A stretch of DNA of 13,991 bases from an uncultured Bacteroidota bacterium (GTDB lineage: Bacteria; Bacteroidota; Bacteroidia; UBA7662): contig CAIVQI010000261.1 of assembly GCA_903908015.1 (NCBI GenBank), positions 1-13,991 on the forward strand. The letters are read 5' to 3'. The notes under the pieces were generated by a model that saw only the letters and a program-made list of their open reading frames with translations, did not search any database and was not told the DNA's origin. This document shows, in pieces, positions 1 to 8,000 of the stretch. Position 1 is the stretch's first letter, and every line of letters starts with the position of its first letter. Both the position numbers and the translations under genes were made by a program.

Positions 1-2
1 TC

Positions 3-905
3 CACCTGGTGACGCTCGATGGGTGGACAAACCTGGCCCGCCAGCAATTGCCTGAGCTCCCCCGCACGTCGATCATTTCCGAGCCCATTCGAAAGAATAC
101 AGCGGTTGCCACGCTACATGCCGCTATTCGGATTTTGCGAACGAATCCGGATGCCCTCTTACTCATTCTGCCTTCCGACCATTTCGTGGTGGATTCAGCG
201 CAATTCATAGAAAACCTTCAGCCTGCACTTCAGTATGCTGCAGAACATGATGAGCTTGTGGTGACAGGCGTACGCGCGCACCAGCCCGATATTCATTACG
301 GCTACATACAGTACTATCCCAACCCCGACAACAACCCCATTTGTGCGGTTAAGACGTTCACTGAAAATCCAACGCAGGAAATTGCCAATGCATTTTTTCG
401 ATCGGGGGATTTCCTTTGGTACTCGGGCATCAAGGTGGTTCGTGCTTCTGTGTTGTTCGACTTATACCGACGAAACCTGCCCGAGCTGGTGCAGTTGTTT
501 GGGGAAATGGAAGGGATCTGGGGAACCCCAAAAGAACGGGATGGTATTTTGAGGCTTTATCAGCAATGTCCACCCGTTTCATTTCGTCAGGGTATACTCT
601 ACAACAACCCAAAAGTGAAGGTGCTTGTAGGCAACTTTGGTTGGTCAGACATTACGATGTGGGAAGAGGTATATAGGGTTAGGGAGCATGATTATCTAGA
701 CAATGCCGTATCGGGTCGACAAGTCGCAACCTTCGATTCCGCCCAGTGTTTGGTGATGAGCAGCAGCGACAAGCCCATGCTTTTGGTTGGATTGGAAGGA
801 TATATAGTCATTGAATCCGAAAACGGCCTTTTGGTATGCCCACGCAGCCGGCAAGGCGAGATCCGACAAATGCTGGTGGATCTTAAGCGCAACAAAAAAG
901 ATTAA
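3..905 (+). CDS. manC: mannose-1-phosphate guanylyltransferase, 5' end cut by window edge
   Basis: This enzyme makes GDP-mannose from mannose-1-phosphate and GTP in the cytoplasm, feeding surface polysaccharide and glycoprotein synthesis. The reading frame is open to the window edge. The protein lacks the N-terminal nucleotide-binding loop (GGxGTRLWP) that the family needs, so roughly 60-70 residues lie outside the window; the GTG at position 9 is not a credible start. Visible family hallmarks are PSDHFV (171-188), the EPIRKNTA segment (nt 81-104), the FTENP and SGDFLWYSGI stretches in the middle, and VGNFGWSDITMWEEVY near the C-terminus. The protein ends without the cupin isomerase domain of bifunctional ManC/AlgA enzymes, so it is the short single-function type. 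The next gene follows after 3 nt and is probably cotranscribed. The family is clear; the specificity (GDP-mannose rather than another NDP-hexose) is inferred from the overall match. Confidence 0.88.
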   Translation, partial: HLVTLDGWTNLARQQLPELPRTSIISEPIRKNTAVATLHAAIRILRTNPDALLLILPSDHFVVDSAQFIENLQPALQYAAEHDELVVTGVRAHQPDIHYGYIQYYPNPDNNPICAVKTFTENPTQEIANAFFRSGDFLWYSGIKVVRASVLFDLYRRNLPELVQLFGEMEGIWGTPKERDGILRLYQQCPPVSFRQGILYNNPKVKVLVGNFGWSDITMWEEVYRVREHDYLDNAVSGRQVATFDSAQCLVMSSSDKPMLLVGLEGYIVIESENGLLVCPRSRQGEIRQMLVDLKRNKKD

Positions 906-908
906 TTT

Positions 909-2336
909 ATGGTAAGCATGATGGGGAAACAATTTATATCCGGTTCGTTCTTTGCAGGCCTCTTTTTTTTGGGGTGGATGTGGTCCGCCAATGCCCAATT
1001 AAATAAGGCTTTCCAAGCTGTTGCTCTTCACGTATCGCCTGGAAATTTGGCCATCATGGAATACCAGGGTACGCCGATTTCCAAAGGAACAGCGATCATA
1101 GAACTACCCCTCGGTCTGACCCCAGAACGGGTATACTGGTCATATCTGCCCTCAAAGGCGTCAATAACTGGTACTGAAACGCAGCAGGGCCCAAAACCAT
1201 CCCTGATCATCCAAACCCTGCGCGATTCGGTGCGCAGACAGCGCGCTGTGTCAGATTTTGCATCCCTGCTTTCGTTAAATATTGGCCGGCAAGTCGCGGT
1301 GGAGACGTTCGACGGAAGTGAAAACATTGGATACAATGGAGTCATTGCAGGCATAGACCAAAAAGGAGAGGTTTTGGTTTTAACGGCCGGACAAGAAACA
1401 CACAACATTCCGGTTCGGCAGATTATGTATTGGTCGGCAGGCGCCGATTGGAAGAACGCGCTGGAATCTATGGAGCCCTCGGGCTACCGGATCAAGCTGG
1501 TGGTGCCAGGGGTTTGGGATGCTGGCACCATCCAGGTTTGGGTAGAGACCAGGCAGGTAGATTGCGCCTATTCCTACCGATTGAAAACATCTGGTAAGGC
1601 CCGACTGGCCTTGGATGTGAGTTTAAGGGCGCCATTCGCCTTCAATGAATGCTCATTGGTGGGTCATCCAAGCCTTCATGCTTATTCTTCGGGCGCAAGC
1701 CATGCGCCATTGTTTCGAATGACCGCGTCTGGGGGTACAGGTACTGGCGTTTGGACCGCCACAGCTAGGGAAGATGAGGTTTCGTTATTGATCAAAGAGG
1801 ATTGGAATTTCAGTGCTGTTTCGGTTACTGATAGTCAGTTTCGTCAACTACCATCCACGCGCGCCACGCTTTTGGTTAAGCCTTTAAGCAATTCGGTTGG
1901 TTTGATGAAAATTCCACTGCAAATGGAGTCGGATCATCAGCCGCCTACCCCAGTGAAGTTGCTGGATGCTTTGCCAAACGGCAAAGAACTACATATTGAG
2001 TTAGGCGAATCCGTGCTGACGGGGGCCGATATCGGAAAAATTCGTCGGGGTCGTTTCATGACAGAAGGCAACAAAGCAGTGGGCCCAGAAGGCTGGTGGG
2101 TAGACGGTCAAATTGAATCGGACTATTCTGGTACGATTCCGGTCGAATGGACGGTGCATCGCTCATTTTTGCCCGACAACCCAGACCAGACCAAGCAAAA
2201 GTTCATCGTTATGGAACGGAAAGACATGACGCTTGAAGCGCTGGCGTTTCAACGCACCATTCAAATAACAACTGACAATCGATATGCACTTTCCTACTCC
2301 TATTTCCTTACCCCAATTCAAAAGGGCAAGAAATAG
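909..2336 (+). CDS. secreted beta-rich protein with DUF4139-like layout, function unknown
   Basis: This is a 475-residue protein with an N-terminal signal peptide: a hydrophobic stretch ending SANA before Gln, so cleavage is expected near residue 29. It is therefore exported to the periplasm or cell surface. No catalytic motif is visible. The order of segments resembles DUF4139 proteins (the family that includes MuiA-like proteins): an early beta segment (LHVSPGNLAIMEYQG), a middle block reading SLLSLNIGRQVAVETFDG followed by GVIAGIDQKGEVLVL, and a C-terminal block with LGESVLTGADIGKIRRGRF that ends in alternating beta strands (ITTDNRYALSYSYF). This likeness was judged by eye and is only moderate. 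ATG 909 lies 3 nt after the manC stop; an in-frame ATG at 921 would give a cleaner signal peptide and is an equal candidate. Linkage to manC suggests a link to the cell envelope, but no specific role can be given. Confidence 0.75.
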   Translation: MVSMMGKQFISGSFFAGLFFLGWMWSANAQLNKAFQAVALHVSPGNLAIMEYQGTPISKGTAIIELPLGLTPERVYWSYLPSKASITGTETQQGPKPSLIIQTLRDSVRRQRAVSDFASLLSLNIGRQVAVETFDGSENIGYNGVIAGIDQKGEVLVLTAGQETHNIPVRQIMYWSAGADWKNALESMEPSGYRIKLVVPGVWDAGTIQVWVETRQVDCAYSYRLKTSGKARLALDVSLRAPFAFNECSLVGHPSLHAYSSGASHAPLFRMTASGGTGTGVWTATAREDEVSLLIKEDWNFSAVSVTDSQFRQLPSTRATLLVKPLSNSVGLMKIPLQMESDHQPPTPVKLLDALPNGKELHIELGESVLTGADIGKIRRGRFMTEGNKAVGPEGWWVDGQIESDYSGTIPVEWTVHRSFLPDNPDQTKQKFIVMERKDMTLEALAFQRTIQITTDNRYALSYSYFLTPIQKGKK

Positions 2337-2353
2337 GTAAAAAGCATCAGGGT

Positions 2354-4804
2354 CTAAAATTCGACCTGCAACCCAATCAGTACGTTGCGCGTCGCCTGAG
2401 GAAAATAATAATTGTCGCGAACCAAGTTTCCGTCCAATAGATAAGGGTAGGTATAGCCATTGGCGCTGTAGCGCCTGTTCAACATATTCCCGATCTGCAA
2501 GTTGAGTCGTATGGCGGGGCGTTGGCTGCGCGAATCAATCCGATGGTCGATGCGCAGGTCATGAACAGTCCATGCCGGAAGTGCCCTGGCAGCATCACCG
2601 CTGTTATCGAGAAACTGACGACCAATATGGCGACTCATGAGATGGATGGTAAGGGCCTTCAATGGGGACCAACTGAGCGTTGATCCGGAGGTTATGCCAG
2701 GCGAGAATGAAATGGGCGCCACCACTTGTGTCTGTCCACCTACATTCCCTAAATAATTGAAGTTGGCATCGTACAGATCAAAATACTCAGTATAGTTGCG
2801 TACCTGGTTTTGCGACAGGCACAGATTGGCTGCCCATGCCAATTTACGGTGTACGCGGGTCGTCCATGATATTTCTAGTCCCAAGCGATCGCTTTCGGGC
2901 ACATTCACCCGTACATAGGCGCCTACATCGTTGATTTGCCCGTTCAACACCAATTGATCGCGATACTTCATGTAGTAAGCCTGTACGTCGCACTGTGTAT
3001 TTCGGCCCTTCCAACTGATGCCTGTCTCCCAATCTGTGAGTTTCTCAGCAGTCGGACGACTTTCGGGGGTCGAGGCTGTGAGGTCGTCTCGCACCGGCTC
3101 TCGATGGCCTACAGCCACGGAGGCAAACCAACGCAAGCGTGGAGCAGCTTGCCAGTTGACTCCTGCCTTGGGGTTGAAAAACCGAAACGGTACCCGCTGA
3201 TCTACCGCTAAGTTTTGATTGTTGAGGCCCTCAAAACGATAATCCACGGATCTGTACTGAACGTCTCCGAAGAGATGCCAATTCGATTGAGCCATCCATT
3301 CTGTACGGGTATACAGATGATATTCGGTTTTATGGCCGTTATTTTCATAATACCGGCTGGGCAGTGATTGACTGGGCGACAATCGGGCCCAAATCACTTC
3401 ACCGAAATGGGCACCACGATATTCATACCATCCACCGCCCGACTGAACATTCCAGCGCCCTTGGGTCCACTCACTTTGTAGGAGGCTGCCATAGAAATGA
3501 TTGTCGAGCCAACGACGCCGGACCATGTCGGTACTGAGAAGGGTATCACCGTCCAAAACAAAGGGCAGTAACCCATAGCGCTCATAGGGTTCATCGGCCC
3601 TATACTGTTCATAATAGCCCTTTCCACGGGTATAAAAAACCGTCCCCTTTAGGGCCCAATTCGGTTGTGCTTGCCACTCATAAATGCCTTGGTAGTGGTC
3701 TTGTTGGTAATTGTCGACCTCATCGGGATGGTAGGCGGTCTTGCCTTGCGCATCAAAAAATGCCCCTGCGGGGTTGTAAGTTCGTCGCACTGCCAATGAA
3801 TCCTGAGGAACCCCATACCAGGCCTGGTAGGTTCGTTCATGGCCTTGAATCGCATTCAATTCAAGCCGGCTGCGATGCCCCTGGCGCAGAGCGCCGACGG
3901 CCAAACTGCTTAAATCAGCGCTTGCTCGCTCAATGTAACCATCACTACGGATCCTGCTCAGTCGTCCACCGAACTGCCACCCCCCCTCGAGCGCCCCACT
4001 GCTCACGGCGAGTGATTGGCGAAGCGTACCGAACGAGCCCCCGCTCAAGTTCATCCGTACCCCTGCTGTATCATCAGAGAGTTGTGTTTTGATGTGTACG
4101 CTGCCCCCAAATGCACCTGTGCCACTGGTGCTGGTGCCAACGCCCCTTTGAATTTGTATTTCGTCGACTGAGCCCGCCAAATCGGGCATATTAACCCAGA
4201 AAACGCCCTGCGATTCTGCATCATTCACGGGTACGCCATTTAAAGTAACATTGATGCGGGTGCCGTCTGAGCCCCTGATCCGCATGCCAGTATACCCCAC
4301 GCCCGTACCGGCATCGGAATGCGATACCACAGCGATCGATTGCTGCAACAGAATGGGCAGGTCTTGTCCGAGGTTTCCTGGCTGTAATTCTTTGGCAGTA
4401 AGGCGTGTGAAAGCGATCGGTGTGCGCTCACTGGCGGGAAAGGGCATCACCGATACTTCCATCAATTCCTGAATGCGGGGAACCATGTAGAAAACAAGAG
4501 GGGTTGCGATCGCTTCAGTCAGGGTGAACATCGTGTCGATGGGATGGTAGGCGAGGTGACTCATTCGAAGATGCATGCGCAGGCCAAGACCGGGGCCCGT
4601 TAGGGTGAATTGACCCGAACTATCGGTCAATACATAAGCCTGGCCAGGCTCGAGGACCACCGTTGCTGCGGCAATGGGTTTTCCGTGGCGCTGGTCGATG
4701 AGTTTCCCCGTCACCGGGGTCTTGGCGTAGGAGACATGATAAATTGAGCCAAAAAAGATCAATGAAAGGAGAAGAGCAACCAATGGAATGGATAAAATGC
4801 GCAT
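2354..4804 (-). CDS. TonB-dependent outer-membrane receptor, probable thiamine transporter
   Basis: This 816-residue protein is an outer-membrane beta-barrel that would import its ligand with energy from TonB-ExbB-ExbD. Residues 1-27 form a signal peptide ending SYA. Residues about 31-108 are a carboxypeptidase-regulatory-like beta domain (GKLIDQRHGKPIAAATVVLE), common at the N-terminus of Bacteroidota receptors. Residues about 118-240 form the plug, with RIRGSDGTRINVTLNGVPVND and a later GTGAFGGSVHIKT segment. The rest is the barrel, ending in the expected aromatic residue (VLIGLQVEF). No Cys is present at the signal cleavage site, so it is not a lipoprotein. The substrate is inferred from the TPP riboswitch in its leader; thiamine receptors under such riboswitches are known in Bacteroides. 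The receptor sequence alone does not show specificity. The gene is monocistronic here: it ends 17 nt from a convergent gene, and no inner-membrane thiamine permease lies nearby. Confidence 0.92.
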   Translation of the reverse strand: MRILSIPLVALLLSLIFFGSIYHVSYAKTPVTGKLIDQRHGKPIAAATVVLEPGQAYVLTDSSGQFTLTGPGLGLRMHLRMSHLAYHPIDTMFTLTEAIATPLVFYMVPRIQELMEVSVMPFPASERTPIAFTRLTAKELQPGNLGQDLPILLQQSIAVVSHSDAGTGVGYTGMRIRGSDGTRINVTLNGVPVNDAESQGVFWVNMPDLAGSVDEIQIQRGVGTSTSGTGAFGGSVHIKTQLSDDTAGVRMNLSGGSFGTLRQSLAVSSGALEGGWQFGGRLSRIRSDGYIERASADLSSLAVGALRQGHRSRLELNAIQGHERTYQAWYGVPQDSLAVRRTYNPAGAFFDAQGKTAYHPDEVDNYQQDHYQGIYEWQAQPNWALKGTVFYTRGKGYYEQYRADEPYERYGLLPFVLDGDTLLSTDMVRRRWLDNHFYGSLLQSEWTQGRWNVQSGGGWYEYRGAHFGEVIWARLSPSQSLPSRYYENNGHKTEYHLYTRTEWMAQSNWHLFGDVQYRSVDYRFEGLNNQNLAVDQRVPFRFFNPKAGVNWQAAPRLRWFASVAVGHREPVRDDLTASTPESRPTAEKLTDWETGISWKGRNTQCDVQAYYMKYRDQLVLNGQINDVGAYVRVNVPESDRLGLEISWTTRVHRKLAWAANLCLSQNQVRNYTEYFDLYDANFNYLGNVGGQTQVVAPISFSPGITSGSTLSWSPLKALTIHLMSRHIGRQFLDNSGDAARALPAWTVHDLRIDHRIDSRSQRPAIRLNLQIGNMLNRRYSANGYTYPYLLDGNLVRDNYYFPQATRNVLIGLQVEF

Positions 4805-4813
4805 CGTTCAAGG

Positions 4814-4836
4814 GCATTTGTGGGTTAAACAAATGC
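4814..4836 (-). promoter_or_regulatory. hairpin between riboswitch and receptor start, possible expression platform
   Basis: On the minus strand GCATTTG and CAAATGC form a perfect 7-bp stem with a 9-nt loop, ending 9 nt before the receptor ATG at 4804. No run of T follows, so it does not look like an intrinsic terminator. Its position would suit control of translation initiation. Its role as part of the riboswitch is an inference. Confidence 0.45.
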
Positions 4837-4870
4837 TTGGCAGGGGCCGACAAGCAACAATGGATAACAT

Positions 4871-4940
4871 CTTCCCTTCGCAGGCATGACCCTGATCAGG
4901 TTCAATGGGTATAATCTCAGCCCCGAAGGGCACCCCTAAG
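4871..4940 (-). promoter_or_regulatory. TPP (THI-box) riboswitch
   Basis: The minus strand carries the conserved elements of the thiamine pyrophosphate aptamer in order and with normal spacing: GGGGTGCC at the 5' side, a short stem GCCC-TTCG-GGGC, CTGAGA (4920-4915), ACCC (4910-4907), GAACCTGATC (4903-4894), ATGCC (4887-4883) and the closing GCGAAGGGAAG (4881-4871). TPP binding normally switches off the downstream gene. The 3' end lies 66 nt before the start codon of the TonB-dependent receptor. The -7 box at 4954-4947 would start the transcript at about 4940, right at the aptamer's 5' end. The CTGAGA and GAACCTGATC boxes make the identification close to certain; the downstream mechanism is not proven. 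Confidence 0.97.
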
Positions 4941-4946
4941 ACATGG

Positions 4947-4954
4947 CAAATATA
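4947..4954 (-). promoter_or_regulatory. Bacteroidota -7 promoter box for the riboswitch-receptor transcript
   Basis: TATATTTG on the minus strand fits TAnnTTTG, the -7 element used by the Bacteroidota primary sigma factor. It sits 7 bp before the first conserved riboswitch base, giving a leader that starts with the aptamer. No convincing TTG-type -33 element is seen at the usual distance, so the promoter may be weak or need help. Confidence 0.6.
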
Positions 4955-4977
4955 AAGCCGGGGAGACTTCTAATGTG

Positions 4978-4985
4978 TAACTTTG
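4978..4985 (+). promoter_or_regulatory. Bacteroidota -7 promoter box for secA
   Basis: TAACTTTG matches the TAnnTTTG consensus and lies 23 nt before the secA ATG, which implies a 5' leader of fewer than about 20 nt. No clear -33 TTG is present. It is back to back with the receptor's -7 box, 23 bp away on the other strand. Confidence 0.55.
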
Positions 4986-5008
4986 CGCTGTTTAAATAAG
5001 TAATTCCT

Positions 5009-8000
5009 ATGGCGGGTTTTCTGCAGCAAATCATTACCGCGTTGTTTGGTAAGAAATCGGATCGGGATGTTAAGGACTTGCTACCCCGGGTGGCTGAAAT
5101 TAATCGTTGGTTTGAGGAGTATAAGCACCTAAACCACGATGATTTGAGGGCCAAGACCATCGAGTTTCGTTCGAGAATCAAAGAGTCTCTCAAAAATTTG
5201 GAGGAGGACATTGAACAGCTACGGGCCGATGCAGATGCCTTCCGACCCGAACAGACTGCAGAGAAAACCCAGGCTTATGAGCAGTTGGATGCGCTTATTA
5301 AATCGCGTGACAAGCAGCTTGAGGAGGTCCTCAATGATTTGTTGCCCGAGGCATTTGCTGTTGTGAAGGAAACAGCCCGGCGCTTTACAGAGCATGAGGA
5401 GATCCGTGTTCAGGCCACAGAGATGGACCGTGAATTAGCAGTTTCTAAAGATTTTGTTCGGATTGACGGCGATCATGCTATTTATTGCAACCGTTGGCGT
5501 GCCGCGGGCAATGAGGTGGTGTGGAATATGGTCCATTATGATGTGCAGTTGATTGGGGGCATGGTATTGCACTCTGGTAAGATCTCCGAGATGGCTACTG
5601 GTGAGGGTAAAACACTGGTTTCTACCCTTCCCGCCTACTTGAATGCGCTTTCCGGGATGGGATTGCATATTGTGACGGTCAACGACTACCTGGCGCGACG
5701 CGATGCGGCCTGGAACGGTCCACTTTTCCAGTTTCATGGCATAACGGTTGATTGCATCGATCTGCATACCCCCAATTCAGCTGAGCGGAAAAAAGCCTAT
5801 CGGGCCGACATCACCTATGGTACCAACAACGAGTTTGGTTTCGACTACCTGCGCGATAATATGGTGCGGTTTGCCGATGAGCTCGTTCAGCGCAAACACC
5901 ACTTTGCAATGGTGGATGAGGTAGATTCCGTTCTCATCGACGATGCCCGTACACCACTGATCATTTCTGGACCCACCCCCCGGGGCGATATCCATGAATT
6001 TCAGGAACTGAAGCCCCGGATCGAACGGCTCGTCGACGCCCAAAAAAGGTTCGTCAACACGGCCCTCAGTGATGCCCGCAGGCTGTTGGCTGCCGGACAA
6101 ACCGATGAAGGGGGGCTGGCCTTGTTCCGTGCCTACCGCGGATTGCCCAAGAATAAGGCGTTGATTAAGTTTTTGAGCGAACAGGGCATTCGGGCACAGT
6201 TGCAAAAGACTGAGGCCTTCTACATGCAGGACCAGCAAAAGGAAATGCATAAGGCCGATGAGCCCCTGTTTTTTACGATCGACGAAAAGAACAATACCAT
6301 AGAGCTCACCGAAAAAGGCATCGAACTGATCACAGCAAGCGGAGAAGATCCCCAGTTCTTCATCATGCCCGATGTAGGCAGTGAAGTGGCTGAGATCGAG
6401 AAATCTGCCTTGGATGCCCGCGAAAAGGCAGAGCAAAAATCACGCTTACTGTCCGATTTTCAGATTAAATCTGAGCGAATTCATACCCTCAACCAGCTGT
6501 TGAAGGCCTACTGCCTGTTTGAGCGCGATGTAGAATATATCGTTGATCAAAACAAGGTGAAGATTGTGGACGAGCAAACAGGTCGCGTGCTTGATGGTCG
6601 TCGCTATTCTGATGGTTTGCACCAGGCGATAGAAGCCAAGGAGAATGTGCGCGTGGAGGCTGCCACACAGACTTTTGCCACCATCACCCTGCAAAATTAC
6701 TTCCGCATGTATCACAAGCTGGCGGGTATGACGGGTACGGCGGAAACGGAAGCGGGTGAATTGTGGGAGATTTACAAATTGGATGTGGTGGTTATTCCCA
6801 CCAATCGTCCGATCATCCGGCGCGATGAAGAGGATCGGGTCTACAAAACAGTGCGGGAAAAGTACCAAGCCATCATAACACAAGTAGAGGAATTGGTGGC
6901 CGCCGGACGCCCGGTGTTGGTGGGCACTACTTCGGTTGAGATTTCTGAATTACTGAGCCGAATGCTGAGCATGCGCAAAATCAAGCACAATGTTCTCAAT
7001 GCCAAACAACACCAACGAGAAGCCGAAATTGTGGCGGAGGCTGGATTGGCTGGAAATGTGACCATAGCCACCAACATGGCGGGTCGGGGCACAGACATCA
7101 AGCTTGGTCCTGGTGTTCGGGAGGCGGGTGGATTGGCCATTGTGGGCACCGAGCGTCATGAGTCGCGACGGGTGGACCGGCAGCTGAGGGGGCGCGCAGG
7201 ACGTCAGGGCGACCCGGGAAGCTCACAGTTTTTTGTTTCCCTTGAAGACAACCTGATGCGCTTGTTCGGTTCCGACCGGATTTCAAAAATCATGGACCGT
7301 TTCGGGTATCAGGAAGGCGAGGTGATTCAACATTCTATGATCACCCGCTCCATCGAACGGGCTCAAAAAAAGGTAGAGGAAAATAACTTCGGCATACGCA
7401 AGCGTTTGCTCGAATATGACGATGTTATGAATGCGCAAAGGGAAGTCATCTACAAAAAAAGGCGGCATGCGTTGCATGGCGAACGAATTGGTATGGATGT
7501 GCGCCATATGATGGAGGATGTGGCCGGAGAATTGGCTGCCCGCTACAGTAAATCTGCTGATTTTGACGCATTGTACCTCGAAACCATCCGTATTTTTGGC
7601 CATGAGCCCCCATTCAACAGTTCAGAGTTTGCCAAAATGAAGGAGGAAGAGGCCATTTCACGTATGTCAGAGGGTGTTTTGACCCACTATGACGAACGAA
7701 ACCTCAAACTTAAGGAGCTTGCGATGCCCGTACTCGAGTCGGTCCACCGCGAGCAAGGGGAGCGGGTCGAGTTCATTGGTGTGCCCATACAGATGGGAAA
7801 TCGTGGGGTTCAAATGGGCGTTCATCTGAAGCGTGCGATGAGCAATCAGGGGCAGGAGATCATTACGGAGCTGGAGAAATCGGTCGTACTTCAGCTCATC
7901 GATGAGATTTGGAAGAACCATCTCCGCGATATGGACGAGTTAAAACAGTCCGTGCAAAATGCGGTGTACGAACAAAAGGATCCCTTGGTCATCTATAAAA

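Noticed and set aside
3667..4092. 141-aa plus-strand frame within the receptor gene
   Set aside because: It is antisense to a clear TonB-dependent receptor; the Cys, His and Arg-rich translation is typical of a shadow frame.
2885..4513. GCGATCGC palindromes at 2885-2892 and 4506-4513
   Set aside because: These resemble the cyanobacterial HIP1 octamer, but only two copies were found, both inside a coding gene. Other evidence points to Bacteroidota, so they are treated as chance.
4814..4836. Start-proximal hairpin as an intrinsic terminator
   Set aside because: No T-run follows the stem and the gene starts right after it. It is kept only as a possible translational element.
5777..6436. 219-aa reading frame on the minus strand inside secA
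   Set aside because: It lies antisense to a highly conserved, certain gene. It has no recognisable family or signal and is explained by codon bias on the opposite strand.
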